Assembly: GCA_964519615.1 (NCBI GenBank)
Contig: CAZFIM010000006.1
Location: 1-59,493, forward strand
Direction: 5' to 3'
DNA: 59,493 bases
Origin: CAZFIM01 sp964519615
GTDB taxonomy: Bacteria; Chloroflexota; Dehalococcoidia; GIF9; UBA5629
Position 1 is the first letter of the stretch. Each line of letters begins with the position of its first letter. The notes beneath the pieces are model-generated. The model was not told the DNA's origin. It did no database searches and worked only from the letters and a program-made list of their open reading frames with translations. Of this stretch, positions 1 to 9,064 are shown piece by piece. The position numbers were made by a program, and so were the translations under genes.

Positions 1-12
1 TTATCTTCATAA

Positions 13-31
13 TGACACTATTGTAGTGTCA
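13..31. promoter_or_regulatory. Perfect palindrome, operator-like
   Basis: Arms tgacacta (13-20) and tagtgtca (24-31) are perfectly complementary around a 3-base centre. This is the size and form of a dimeric repressor site. No T-tract follows, so a terminator is less likely. The regulator and target gene are unknown; the target could lie to the left of the window. Confidence 0.4.
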
Positions 32-323
32 CTAATCTATCTGAACTAGTACACAGCATAAAACCCCGATATTTTATAGTATACATAATTATACTGTATT
101 AAATTATATATTACATTTGTCTAAATGAGGAAAAATAATTAAAAATATAGAATAATACATATATATATCATAAAATGCTCTAATAGTAGATTACAAATAC
201 CATGCAGTGACAGCCGTTATAACGATTGAAGAAGAAATAATCTCTTCTTTTTACATCTGTTTTCTTTCTCTCTACGCTGATATCCATTTTTCATTTGCTC
301 TTTCTATAAACGGATATAGGAAA

Positions 324-356
324 AAAGTACTATGAATAATATTACCAATAGGTGAT
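324..356 (+). promoter_or_regulatory. Bipartite element shared by both receptor upstream regions
   Basis: The sequence aaagtactatg (324-334), a 9-base spacer and accaataggtgat (344-356) recurs at 3077-3110 with a 10-base spacer. The two copies lie about 230 and 150 bases before their receptor start codons. The surrounding sequence is not conserved, so this is more than a recent duplication. It may be a promoter or activator site. The second half loosely resembles the -10 of flagellar sigma-28 promoters, but the spacing is too long for a firm call. Confidence 0.45.
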
Positions 357-463
357 TCCGCTCAGGCGGCATCACTCTGATAATTATGATACTTATTTAT
401 TGCAAGACTATCTTAGGTGCAATTCTTACATGACAGACGCAGGAAAACAGGCCTTGTAGCAGA

Positions 464-497
464 ATGACCGTATATGATTAATGACCGTATATGATTT
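464..497 (+). repeat. 17-bp tandem direct repeat, two copies
   Basis: The unit atgaccgtatatgatta (464-480) is followed immediately by a second copy (481-497) that differs only in its last base. It lies about 90 bases before the first receptor gene. It could be a paired binding site or a small slippage duplication. Confidence 0.6.
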
Positions 498-588
498 AAG
501 TATAAGGCACATTTGTAAGGTTTTTAGTGCAAGAACAGGCAATAAAGTGATTATCTGCATATATTAGTTTTAAGAGGAGATAGTTATC

Positions 589-2688
589 ATGGAAGAAAGT
601 GAAATAAAAAAACATGGGTTGACCATCCGGATGAAGCTGATGGGCACGGTTTCACTCATACTGATATTACTCGTGGCCGTAATAGGTTTTTCCTTCTATG
701 GGTTGATGACTTACAGGCATTCAACGGACACTATTCTTTATGAAAAAGAACAGGCCCATATCATCATGGAAATGAAGTCATTGATAGAAACCGAGTGGCA
801 GATGTTTACGGAATATGCACTCGCCCGTGATAGAAATAAAGGGGACGAGGCCTGGGCTGTTAATGATACATTTCTGGCTTATGCGGATCAACTGAGATCA
901 ATGCTCGATGCGGAGGAAACGCAGCCCCTGGATGAATTACTGCTTGCGCATGAGGAGTTCATCAAAAATATTAAAGCAATGACCGGCGCATATGTAAGCG
1001 GCGACTGGGTAAACGGGAATAAAGAGCTTATTTTTGTTCAAAAATCTGCGGAGACGATGGTTGCGGAACTGGAAGAAATGGAACTGATTACAGCGGGCAA
1101 TGTACAGGCCGCGCAGGATCTGGCTTCTAACCGCGAAAAAGCGGCCACCACGATTATAATAATTATCGGAGCCGCTGCTGTTCTCGTATCCATGATACTC
1201 GGTTTCTTTGTATCACGAAACATCTCAGGCGGAATTAAAAGAGTAAGTGCCGCATTGAAGCGGATGGCTGCAGGAGACACGGATCAACTTATCGATATTA
1301 AAAGCAATGATGAGATCGGAGAGATGTCCAGATCTATGAATGGACTGGTGCTCTCACAGCAGGATATGGCGCACATAGCTGATCGGATAGCGGACGGAGA
1401 TTTGACGGTGGAGGTACGGCCGCGGTCTGAACATGATACGCTGGGCAATGCATTTAAGCGGATGATAGAGAATTTAGGCGGCTTGATCGAGCAGGTGAAA
1501 AGCGGTGCTCTGACAATGTCAGAATCGATACTGCAACTGGCGGATGCGGCGGAGCAGTCAGGTGCTGCTTCAACGCAGATGGCGAGTGTGGCTCAGCAGG
1601 TAGCGAAGGGGAGCGAGGAACAATCGAAGAGCATATCTGAAGCGAATACGGCGGTAGAGCAATTGGGCAAAGCGATAGATCTGGTTGCAGACAGGATGCG
1701 GAAGCAGAGGGAAGCAGGTGTTGAGGTAGCCAGGATTGTCAAGCAGGTTGCAGGTTGTGCAGAGCGGACAGCGGGTAATGCGCAGGAAGCAGCGGCAGGA
1801 GCGATGCAGACAGCCGAGATGGCGCGCGGGGGAGCGGATACCGTGAAAAAGACGATAACAGGGATGGCGAGGATTAACGCCTCTATGCAGGATGTGTCGG
1901 AGAAGATAACTGAGCTGGGCAAACATTCGGAGCAAATAGGGAGCATGATAGCGGTAATCGATGATATAGCGGAGCAGACTAATCTGCTGGCGTTGAATGC
2001 AGCAATAGAGGCGGCGCGTGCCGGCGAACAGGGACGCGGGTTCGCGGTGGTAGCCGATGAGGTTAAGAAACTGGCGGAGCGAACGGCCAAAGAGACTCAG
2101 GAGATATCTGCGCTGGTGGGAGCAGTGCAGAAAGGTGTCACGGATTGTGTTAGGGCATCTCAGATGGGGTATCAGCAGACTGAGGAAGGTACGGAACTGG
2201 CCGGTGAAGCGGGACAGGCATTAAATCAGATTATGGAAGCGGTACGGAATATGGTTGAGCAGATAGAACAGATTTCGGCAGCCGGACAGGAGATGACGGC
2301 CTCATCAAATGAAATGGTGAAGATAATAGCGAATGTCGATAGCCTTGCCGGGCAGGCTGCTGCGGCAACTGCGCAAATGGCAGCGAGCAAAGTAAATCTG
2401 GCGGATTCGGCCGGTGCGGTAGCAGAGGTGACGGAGGAAAATAGCGCGGCAACCGAGGAGATGAGTGCTTCTGCGGAAGAGATGAGCGCGCAGGTACAAC
2501 AGGTGGTCGCTTCTACTCAGTCTCTTACCGATATTGCCGTTGAACTTCAATCCGCTGTAGTTAAATTTAAACTGGACAATAACGGCAGCAGCCCGGGTGG
2601 AGATAAACTGAAGAAAAAGAGTAAGACGGGTAGTAACGGGAACGGCAGCGATGACGATATAGGAAAGCATAATCTGGTAAAAATATAG
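589..2688 (+). CDS. Methyl-accepting chemotaxis protein, four-helix-bundle type sensor
   Basis: A transmembrane receptor that controls CheA. Residues about 15-40 form the first membrane helix. About 40-185 is a helical periplasmic sensor region that fits a 4HB-type domain, and about 186-210 is the second membrane helix. A HAMP domain follows (about 210-265), then a second HAMP-like segment and a long coiled-coil signalling domain. The conserved hairpin tip (motif EQTNLLALNAAIEAARAG) begins near residue 461 and binds CheA and CheW. The gene starts at an ATG behind a GAGG ribosome site. The C-terminus ends in KHNLVKI, matching the tail of the next receptor, and lacks the NWETF tether. Its ligand cannot be read from the sequence. 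Confidence 0.93.
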   Translation: MEESEIKKHGLTIRMKLMGTVSLILILLVAVIGFSFYGLMTYRHSTDTILYEKEQAHIIMEMKSLIETEWQMFTEYALARDRNKGDEAWAVNDTFLAYADQLRSMLDAEETQPLDELLLAHEEFIKNIKAMTGAYVSGDWVNGNKELIFVQKSAETMVAELEEMELITAGNVQAAQDLASNREKAATTIIIIIGAAAVLVSMILGFFVSRNISGGIKRVSAALKRMAAGDTDQLIDIKSNDEIGEMSRSMNGLVLSQQDMAHIADRIADGDLTVEVRPRSEHDTLGNAFKRMIENLGGLIEQVKSGALTMSESILQLADAAEQSGAASTQMASVAQQVAKGSEEQSKSISEANTAVEQLGKAIDLVADRMRKQREAGVEVARIVKQVAGCAERTAGNAQEAAAGAMQTAEMARGGADTVKKTITGMARINASMQDVSEKITELGKHSEQIGSMIAVIDDIAEQTNLLALNAAIEAARAGEQGRGFAVVADEVKKLAERTAKETQEISALVGAVQKGVTDCVRASQMGYQQTEEGTELAGEAGQALNQIMEAVRNMVEQIEQISAAGQEMTASSNEMVKIIANVDSLAGQAAAATAQMAASKVNLADSAGAVAEVTEENSAATEEMSASAEEMSAQVQQVVASTQSLTDIAVELQSAVVKFKLDNNGSSPGGDKLKKKSKTGSNGNGSDDDIGKHNLVKI

Positions 2689-2698
2689 AATAATGAGC

Positions 2699-2735
2699 AG
2701 AGAGGCTGCTTTTCAATGCAGCCTCTCTCTTTTTT
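2699..2735 (+). terminator. Rho-independent terminator after the first receptor gene
   Basis: An 11-bp perfect stem (agagaggctgc at 2699-2709 with gcagcctctct at 2718-2728) is followed by a run of T at 2730-2735. It lies 11 bases after the stop codon, so the first receptor is probably transcribed alone. Confidence 0.88.
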
Positions 2736-3260
2736 GTCTTGCGGTAAAAAAGACTTCTACTAAAAGACATGCCCTGACAACTGCTTGAGTCAATAAATAA
2801 CTGCCTCTGATTATCAGCAGCATACCTGCAGCGAGAGCGCTCAGTAACCGATCTCCACCTTTATACATCTATACCCTGCTACTCTGATTTAAGTTTCATT
2901 TTCTTCATTTGCCTTGTATATGGATTCTTCTTTCTATTTCTTTTTGAGCTGCGGGATATATATGCATCTGCGGCCGGCATGCCCTGTTAGCCTCTTTTCT
3001 AATGGGTTATATAACCTAGTATAAAAACAGTATTCGCAGGATTTTGGCCTCATGTGGGGGGATGGTGTTATTAACCAAAGTACTATGCCATTTCATGACC
3101 AATAGGTGATATACAATAGGCGATTTAACCATGATAATAGTAGGCAAAATCGCCTAGCCCTTGCTGTGCAAAATAATGAGCTATACGGGGTGTAAATGAA
3201 AAAACGAAGCTTTTATATATTTAAGATGAGTAAAAAATTAATAAATAAATGGAGTAAAAA
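2736..3260. other. Intergenic region before the second receptor gene
   Basis: About 525 bases without a credible gene. It contains the second copy of the shared receptor element (3077-3110) and a 10-bp inverted repeat (taggcgattt at 3117-3126 with aaatcgccta at 3147-3156, 20-base loop). The inverted repeat lies directly downstream of the shared element, as an operator might. Confidence 0.5.
3077..3156 (+). promoter_or_regulatory. Second copy of the shared receptor element plus inverted repeat
   Basis: The aaagtactatg (3077-3087) and accaataggtgat (3098-3110) halves match the element at 324-356. A 10-bp perfect inverted repeat follows at 3117-3156. Both lie 105-185 bases before the receptor start codon. 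A long leader or an activator-dependent promoter is possible. Confidence 0.4.
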
Positions 3261-5411
3261 ATGAATACAGAATCCAGGAAATTTAAATTCACTATTCAGA
3301 TAAAGCTGATATTAATGGGGTTGGGCATCGTGGCGGTATTTCTTGGCCTTATCCTCGGTTACATTCTGCCGAATATGGAGAAAAACCTGATGGCCGAGAA
3401 AGAGAACATGGTGATGAATGAGGTACGTACGGCATGGCACGCTATCGATCATATATATCAGATGGAAGAGCAAGGCATGTTTACGGAAAAGGCAGCGCAG
3501 GAAAACGCAAAACAGGTTCTGAATGATCTGCGTTACGGCGCAGATTTCGCCGAATACTTTTTTGTTATCGACAATTCACCCGTAATGCTTGTACATCCTT
3601 TCAATGCCAAGTTGGTTGACACGAATGTCAGTGATTATAAAGATCCCACCGGAAAAACAATCTTTGTAGAAATGGCGCGCGTCGCCAGGGATCAAAAGGA
3701 AGGCTTTGTAAATTATTTCTGGCAATATAAAGATGAGGCCAACAGGATTGAGCACAAACTTACTTATGTGAAAGCGTTTGAGCCATGGGGGTGGGTAGTA
3801 GGTACCGGCATTTATACCGTAGATGTAGATGAGCAAATGGCAGCTCAAACAAGGACGTTGACAATAATCGGAGTGGTTATCGCGCTACTGGCGGCAGGAC
3901 TGGTCTATTTCATCAGCGGTACGATCGCCAGGAACGTCAAGAAAGTTACCCGTGTGGCAAACAATCTGGCACTGGGCGATGCCAATCAGGAGATCGATAT
4001 CAGGTCCGGCGATGAGACCGGTGACATGGGCAGATCGCTCGGGCAGGTGATAGCCTATCTGAAGGAAATGGCGCAGGCAGCCGGCAGCATCGCCGAGGGC
4101 GATTTGACGGTTGAGGTTGCGCCGAGGTCTGAGAAGGATACGCTCGGCAATGCCTTTTCAAAGATGATAGCCAATCTTGGCGGCCTGATAAGTCAGGTGA
4201 AGAAGGGCGCGGAGACCATGACGGAAGCCACAGTACAGCTGGCAGACGCTGCCGAGCAGTCAGGATCGGCGTCTACGCAGGTAGCGAGCGTTGCCCAGCA
4301 GGTAGCGAAAGGGAGCGAGGACCAATCCAAGAGCATTTTTGAAGCCAATACCGCAGTGGAGCAGCTTGGGAAAGCCATTGACATGGTAACTGACGGCGCT
4401 CAGGAGCAGGCCAAAGCGGTGGATTCAGCGATGGCGATAGTACAGCAGGTATCGAGCGCGGCCGAGCAGACGGCAAACAATGCCCAGGAAGCGGCGGCGG
4501 GAGCGATGCAGGCATCGGATATAGCCCGTGAAGGAGCGGGTACGGTTGAGAAGACGATCCAGGGTATGGGTAAGATCAATATGTCCATGCAGGATGTAAC
4601 GAAGAAGATCACGGAGTTGGGCAAGCACTCCGAACAGATAGGGAGCATGATCGCGGTAATCGATGATATAGCTGCCCAGACGAATCTGCTTGCGCTAAAC
4701 GCAGCTATTGAGGCTGCCAGAGCGGGAGAGCAGGGACGTGGATTTGCCGTAGTGGCCGATGAGGTAAAGAAGCTGGCGGAGAGGACGGCCAAAGAGACGC
4801 AGGAGATCGCGGCGCTGGTAGATGCGGTACAGAAAGGTGTATCCGAGTGTGTGGTCGCATCGAAAGAAGGTTCACATCAGACAGAAGAAGGTACCGCGCT
4901 GGCCAACGATGCCGGCATGGCATTAAACCAGATCATGGAAGCGGTGAAAACGATGGTGAGCCAGATAGAGCAGATCTCGGCAGCGGGGCAGGAGATGAGT
5001 GCTTCATCGGGTGAGATGGTGAAGGTTGTCGATAACGTGAGCAAGATAGCGGAGCAGGCTTCGGCGGCCACAGAGCAGATGGCAGCGAGCAAGACACAGC
5101 TTGCCGATGCAACCAATGCCGTTGCCGGCGTAACGGAAGAGAACAGTGCGGCGACGGAGGAGATGAGCGCTTCGGCGGAGGAGATGAGCGCGCAGGTACA
5201 GCAGGTTGTCGCTTCCACGCAGGCGCTCACATCGATAGCGCAGGAGCTGCAGTCGGCTGTGGTGAGGTTCAGGATAAAGGATGATGGTGAATCCGGTCGA
5301 GACACCTTTGCAAAGCCGCAGGCAAAGCATGAAGCTTTTGTCAAAACCGGCAATGGAAACGGCAACGGCAAGGGTAAAAACCTGTCGGACCATCAGCTGG
5401 TGAAAGTGTAG
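3261..5411 (+). CDS. Methyl-accepting chemotaxis protein with Cache sensor domain
   Basis: The second receptor. A membrane helix (about 13-32) is followed by an extracytoplasmic domain of about 160 residues. That domain carries features of a single Cache domain (sCache_2): a VHPFN stretch, a DPTGK loop, and a final segment reading YVKAFEPWGWVVGTGIY before the second membrane helix (about 200-220). HAMP and a full signalling coiled coil follow, nearly identical to the first receptor around the hairpin tip. Cache domains commonly bind small organic acids or amino acids; the ligand here is unknown. The start is an ATG with GGAG seven bases upstream. The C-terminus ends SDHQLVKV, sharing the H-x-LVK(V/I) tail of the first receptor. 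Confidence 0.93.
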   Translation: MNTESRKFKFTIQIKLILMGLGIVAVFLGLILGYILPNMEKNLMAEKENMVMNEVRTAWHAIDHIYQMEEQGMFTEKAAQENAKQVLNDLRYGADFAEYFFVIDNSPVMLVHPFNAKLVDTNVSDYKDPTGKTIFVEMARVARDQKEGFVNYFWQYKDEANRIEHKLTYVKAFEPWGWVVGTGIYTVDVDEQMAAQTRTLTIIGVVIALLAAGLVYFISGTIARNVKKVTRVANNLALGDANQEIDIRSGDETGDMGRSLGQVIAYLKEMAQAAGSIAEGDLTVEVAPRSEKDTLGNAFSKMIANLGGLISQVKKGAETMTEATVQLADAAEQSGSASTQVASVAQQVAKGSEDQSKSIFEANTAVEQLGKAIDMVTDGAQEQAKAVDSAMAIVQQVSSAAEQTANNAQEAAAGAMQASDIAREGAGTVEKTIQGMGKINMSMQDVTKKITELGKHSEQIGSMIAVIDDIAAQTNLLALNAAIEAARAGEQGRGFAVVADEVKKLAERTAKETQEIAALVDAVQKGVSECVVASKEGSHQTEEGTALANDAGMALNQIMEAVKTMVSQIEQISAAGQEMSASSGEMVKVVDNVSKIAEQASAATEQMAASKTQLADATNAVAGVTEENSAATEEMSASAEEMSAQVQQVVASTQALTSIAQELQSAVVRFRIKDDGESGRDTFAKPQAKHEAFVKTGNGNGNGKGKNLSDHQLVKV

Positions 5412-5424
5412 TTCGTTACCGGGT

Positions 5425-5463
5425 CGGGGTTGGGAAAAAGACAACCCAACCCCGGCCTGTTCT
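5425..5463 (+). terminator. Possible terminator after the second receptor gene
   Basis: A 10-bp perfect stem (cggggttggg at 5425-5434 with cccaaccccg at 5445-5454) lies just after the stop codon. The following T-tract is weak, so it may only attenuate or protect the 3' end. Confidence 0.5.
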
Positions 5464-5532
5464 TGATGTAAGGCAGTAAGCACTAAAGCAATAGAAACTA
5501 AAAGTGCTGCCGGGATGACTTGAGTTAGAGAA

Positions 5533-5557
5533 CATTCGAAAATACGCAGTTCGAATG
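5533..5557. promoter_or_regulatory. Palindrome upstream of cheW
   Basis: Arms cattcgaa (5533-5540) and ttcgaatg (5550-5557) are perfectly complementary around a 9-base centre. An 11-bp sequence, gaaaatacgca, occurs in this centre (5538-5548) and again at 5637-5647. The palindrome lies about 155 bases before cheW and could be an operator for the signalling operon. Confidence 0.4.
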
Positions 5558-5710
5558 CAGGTAAAGAAAAACTTTTAGCCTTCCCCGTACGCTTTCAATC
5601 AGGAAAAAACATTATGCATCTTAGCGGAAACTGCCTGAAAATACGCAATGTTGAGTCAGAAAAAGAATAGAGTAGTTTAGTAGAGATAGAAATCTCTCCG
5701 GAGGAAACAG

Positions 5711-6232
5711 ATGAGCAAGGAAAATGCATATACGGAGAAGCAGCTGGTCCTTTTTGGTCTGGACAGTGAAATCTACGGTGTAGACATATCGGATGTACAT
5801 GAAATAATCAGGATGCAGCCGGTCACAAAGGTACCCAAAGCGCCCTTCTATGTAGAAGGGATAATAAACTTGAGGGGGAAGGTGATTCCTGTAGTGGACA
5901 TACGCAAGAGGTTTGGGCTGAGCGGAGTGGAGCAGACGAAAGACAGCCGCATTGTGGTGGTGGACATTGGTGGGACGACGATCGGGATGATTGTAGATGA
6001 AGTAACGGAGGTTATACGCATCCCTTCAGATTCAATAGAACCGCCGTCGGAAATTGTTGCAGCGGGAGATTCAGATTATTTACTGGGGATCGCCAGGGTT
6101 GATGAGCGTATGGTGATCTTACTGGACCTGGACAGGCTGCTGCCCAAATCAGAGATGAACCACCTTGAAGGTGTATTACCGGCCGATAACGGACAAAAAG
6201 GTGCGATGTGCCGAAATACGGTAACACTATAA
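5711..6232 (+). CDS. cheW: Chemotaxis coupling protein CheW
   Basis: The adaptor that links receptors to CheA in cytoplasmic arrays. The chain is a single CheW domain (about residues 10-150), with the typical opening QLVLFGLDSEIYGVDI and the segments APFYVEGIINLRGKVIPVVD and MIVDEVTEVI. The length of 173 residues is usual. It starts at ATG 5711 behind GGAGG. It is the first gene of a compact run cheW-A-C-D-Y-B-R on one strand, so these genes are probably co-transcribed. Confidence 0.95.
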   Translation: MSKENAYTEKQLVLFGLDSEIYGVDISDVHEIIRMQPVTKVPKAPFYVEGIINLRGKVIPVVDIRKRFGLSGVEQTKDSRIVVVDIGGTTIGMIVDEVTEVIRIPSDSIEPPSEIVAAGDSDYLLGIARVDERMVILLDLDRLLPKSEMNHLEGVLPADNGQKGAMCRNTVTL

Positions 6233-6275
6233 CGAGAACGGATTTGAGAACTTATAACGATGATTAGAGGAAAAC

Positions 6276-8366
6276 ATGCTGCAATTATCTCCTGATATTA
6301 CAGAACAAGATATTGCCCTCTTCATGCAGGAAGCTGAAGAACTGCTTTCACTTCTCGATGAAGACATTGTCAAGCTGGAAGAGGAGAAAGGTAATACTTC
6401 TCTCTTGCAGGAGATTTTTCGCGCATCGCATACGCTGAAGGGCTCTTCCGCAACGCTGGGTCATGTACGCATGGCCGAGATGGCACATGCAATGGAGAAC
6501 CTCCTTGACGGTGTCCGGAAGGGCTCACTGCCGGTAACTTCCCGGCTGGTTGATGCGCTTTTAAGCAGTCTGGATATCCTTAAAGCGCTGGTACAGGAGC
6601 TGGTTACACGTGTGCAGAGCGAGGTGGATATTAGCTCTGTTGTAAACAAGTTAAAAGAAATATCCAGCAGAGAAGAAGCTCATGCTGAGAATTCTGTCCA
6701 GTTATCTGATGAAGCTGAGATCACTCTGACTGCCGAATCTAAAGACACATTCAGTCAGGCACTTTCCCAGGGTTTGAAAGGCTACAGAATAAAGGTAAGC
6801 CTTAACCAGCAAACACCATGGGCAGCAGTGAGGTGTTTTCAATTGTTGAATGCGCTTGCCCAACTTGGGGAGGTAATCGTTTCTGCGCCTTCACTTAAGG
6901 ATATCCAGGAAGAAAAAGCCGGGTTTACTCTTCAGGCCATTTTTGCCGGCCTCGCCGAAGAATTGCAGATCAGTGAGACACTGAAGACGGTGGATGACGT
7001 AGAAGATATAGGAATACAGAGTGTTGCAGCTGAAGATGTTGCTCCTGTGGAGAAGCAGAGGTCTGCTTTAGCGGGAGACGGGAATAACACGGCAGTAAAA
7101 ACAAATCAGACGATCAGGGTCAATGTAAGCCGGCTGGATACCTTAATGGAGCAGATCGGCGAGCTGGTGGTAAACCGCAATAGAATCAATCAGTTGAGCA
7201 AGATGCTTGAGGATAAATACAAGGGCGATGACCTGGTCTGCGATCTGGGCAAGATGTCAACACAGGTGGGCAAGATTGTTAATGAACTTCAACAGGATAT
7301 CATGAAAATTCGCATGCTGCCGATAGAAGTTGTTTTTAACGGTTTTCCACGTATGGTACGGGATCTAGCCCGTAGTGTAAATAAAAAGATCGAATTTGTT
7401 ATCGAAGGTCAGGAAACTGAAATAGATAGAAGTGTCACCGAGCATATCCGTGATCCCCTTGTACATATTTTGCGCAACGCCGTTGATCATGGAGTGGAGA
7501 TGCCGGAGCAGCGCAAAGCGGCTGGTAAAAAAGAAAAAGCCATGGTCAAGCTGGCAGCCTATCACGAGGAAAACCAGCTTGTGGTGGTTATTGAAGATGA
7601 CGGAAAAGGCCTTGATACGGCAGTTATTAAAGAGTCGGCGGTTAAAAAAGGCTTGATATCTGCTGAAACCGCTCGCATGCTCAATGATGAACAGGCCAGT
7701 GAACTGATCTTTCTGTCCGGACTTTCTACCGCAAAAAATACTACGGAGATATCGGGGCGAGGTGTGGGTATGGATGTAGTAAAGACCAATATAGAGAGTT
7801 TAAACGGGACCATCACTATTGATTCCGTGCCGGGTAAAGGCACGCGGTTCACCATAAAACTGCCGCTTACACTTGCTATTGTTCCATCGTTACTTGTATC
7901 TGTAAGCCATACATTGTGCGCTATACCGCTGTCTCATATCGTTGAAACGGCGGCATTGAGCCCAGAGATGATACAGACTGTAAAGAACAGAGAAGTGACA
8001 TTTATCAGAGGAAGTGTACTGCCTTTGATACGGCTGGCATCCTACTTCGGTTGGAGTACAGCAGGTCGTAACAATTCTCAACACATTAACGTAGTAGTAG
8101 TAAAAACAGGAAATGTCCGTGTAGGCCTTGTTGTGGATGCTCTGATAGAGCAGCAAGAAATCGTTATAAAACCTTTGAGTGCTTTTATCGAAAGCGTAAA
8201 AGGAATAGCCGGAGCGAGTGTACTCGGTGACGGACAGGTTGCGCTGGTTATCGATATCGCAAGTTTGCTGCATATGATCATTAATGACTGCAAACATAGT
8301 AAACAGGCTTGTCTGACCGAGATTCCCGATACTGCTTCACTCCTGGTTGAGACTGTGCCAGCATAA
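6276..8366 (+). CDS. cheA: Chemotaxis histidine kinase CheA
   Basis: The central kinase of the pathway, which phosphorylates CheY and CheB. The domain order is complete. An HPt domain (about 1-105) has the phospho-acceptor His52 in SHTLKGSS. A P2-like response-regulator docking region spans about 150-250. A dimerisation helix pair (about 280-345) opens RLDTLMEQIGELVVNRNRI. The ATPase domain (about 390-530) has its N box at HILRNAVDHGVE and a G box at GRGVGMDVVK. A CheW-like regulatory domain (about 535-680) ends the chain. All catalytic motifs are intact, so an active kinase is expected. The gene lies 43 bases after cheW. Confidence 0.95.
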   Translation: MLQLSPDITEQDIALFMQEAEELLSLLDEDIVKLEEEKGNTSLLQEIFRASHTLKGSSATLGHVRMAEMAHAMENLLDGVRKGSLPVTSRLVDALLSSLDILKALVQELVTRVQSEVDISSVVNKLKEISSREEAHAENSVQLSDEAEITLTAESKDTFSQALSQGLKGYRIKVSLNQQTPWAAVRCFQLLNALAQLGEVIVSAPSLKDIQEEKAGFTLQAIFAGLAEELQISETLKTVDDVEDIGIQSVAAEDVAPVEKQRSALAGDGNNTAVKTNQTIRVNVSRLDTLMEQIGELVVNRNRINQLSKMLEDKYKGDDLVCDLGKMSTQVGKIVNELQQDIMKIRMLPIEVVFNGFPRMVRDLARSVNKKIEFVIEGQETEIDRSVTEHIRDPLVHILRNAVDHGVEMPEQRKAAGKKEKAMVKLAAYHEENQLVVVIEDDGKGLDTAVIKESAVKKGLISAETARMLNDEQASELIFLSGLSTAKNTTEISGRGVGMDVVKTNIESLNGTITIDSVPGKGTRFTIKLPLTLAIVPSLLVSVSHTLCAIPLSHIVETAALSPEMIQTVKNREVTFIRGSVLPLIRLASYFGWSTAGRNNSQHINVVVVKTGNVRVGLVVDALIEQQEIVIKPLSAFIESVKGIAGASVLGDGQVALVIDIASLLHMIINDCKHSKQACLTEIPDTASLLVETVPA

Positions 8367-8455
8367 ACGACAAGAATATACATTAAATTAGAGTATCCAC
8401 GCTGGACTCTGTCTTCGTGGAATAGAAAAAACATATATAACTCAGGAGGTTATAA

Positions 8456-9064
8456 ATGGGACTGAATACAATAGTTGAGGTTCAGCCGGATGGTATCCCC
8501 GAATTTGACCTGATAAACGGTGGAGTGAATAGTGCTTTAACCGGTTTATCTCAGATGGTGAATAAACAACTGAACGTTACCGATGTCAGAATCAGACAGG
8601 TTATGGTAAAAGATGTTCCTGATCTTTTTGGCGGGCCGGAAGCCATGATGGTCGGTGTATACCTGGGTGTTCAGGGATATGCCAACGGCCATATGATAGT
8701 GGCCTATAAACCCGAAACGGCTTTTAATCTGGTAGATATGCTGCTGGGACAGCCGATAAGCTCCACGCAGGAACTGAAAGAGATGGAGCAATCGGCACTG
8801 GGAGAAGTGGGAAATATAATGGGGTCTTTCTTCTTGAATTACATTTCGGATAAAACCGGAATAAGCTATCGCGTCTCTCCACCTGCGGTCATGATGGATA
8901 TGGCTGGAGCGATTCTGGATGTAATTCTGACTTCAATGATAGAACAAAGCGAGATCACCTATATTGTCGATGCAACCTTTGGCGCGGATGACAAGAGCGT
9001 CAGCGGTACATTCCTGGTTTTACCGGTGCCGGATGTGCCAAAAACAGAACAGGGGGGCTCTTAA
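8456..9064 (+). CDS. cheC: CheY-P phosphatase CheC, one active-site half degenerate
   Basis: CheC-family proteins dephosphorylate CheY-P and are activated by CheD. The family consensus is [DS]-x3-E-x2-N, usually present twice. The C-terminal copy is intact (Ser113, Glu117, Asn120), with prolines about 22 residues later. The N-terminal copy reads D18-x3-G22-x2-N25, so its glutamate is replaced by glycine and that half is probably inactive. A strong AGGAGG ribosome site precedes ATG 8456. The stop codon overlaps the start of cheD (TAATG), which implies translational coupling. The 88 bases between cheA and cheC hold a small hairpin. Confidence 0.9.
   Translation: MGLNTIVEVQPDGIPEFDLINGGVNSALTGLSQMVNKQLNVTDVRIRQVMVKDVPDLFGGPEAMMVGVYLGVQGYANGHMIVAYKPETAFNLVDMLLGQPISSTQELKEMEQSALGEVGNIMGSFFLNYISDKTGISYRVSPPAVMMDMAGAILDVILTSMIEQSEITYIVDATFGADDKSVSGTFLVLPVPDVPKTEQGGS

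Larger units (their letters stand above)
1..588. other. AT-rich intergenic region upstream of the first receptor gene
   Basis: No credible coding region is visible in these 588 bases. The stretch is strongly AT-rich. It holds a perfect 8-bp inverted repeat with a 3-base loop at 13-31, a two-copy 17-bp tandem repeat at 464-497, and a bipartite element at 324-356 that recurs upstream of the second receptor gene. The length and these elements suggest a regulatory region for the chemosensory locus. Confidence 0.6.

Noticed and set aside
324..356. Sigma-28 promoter call for the shared receptor element
   Set aside because: The half-site resembles the -10 of flagellar promoters, but the spacing is 13-18 bases depending on the alignment and the two copies disagree.
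1593..2090. Minus-strand ORF of 165 residues inside the first receptor gene
   Set aside because: It is an antisense shadow of the alanine-rich signalling domain; the same shadow appears in the second receptor gene (4400-4792), and the + strand protein is certain.
4877..5371. Minus-strand ORF of 164 residues inside the second receptor gene
   Set aside because: Cysteine- and serine-rich antisense of the coiled coil; no ribosome site and no domain.
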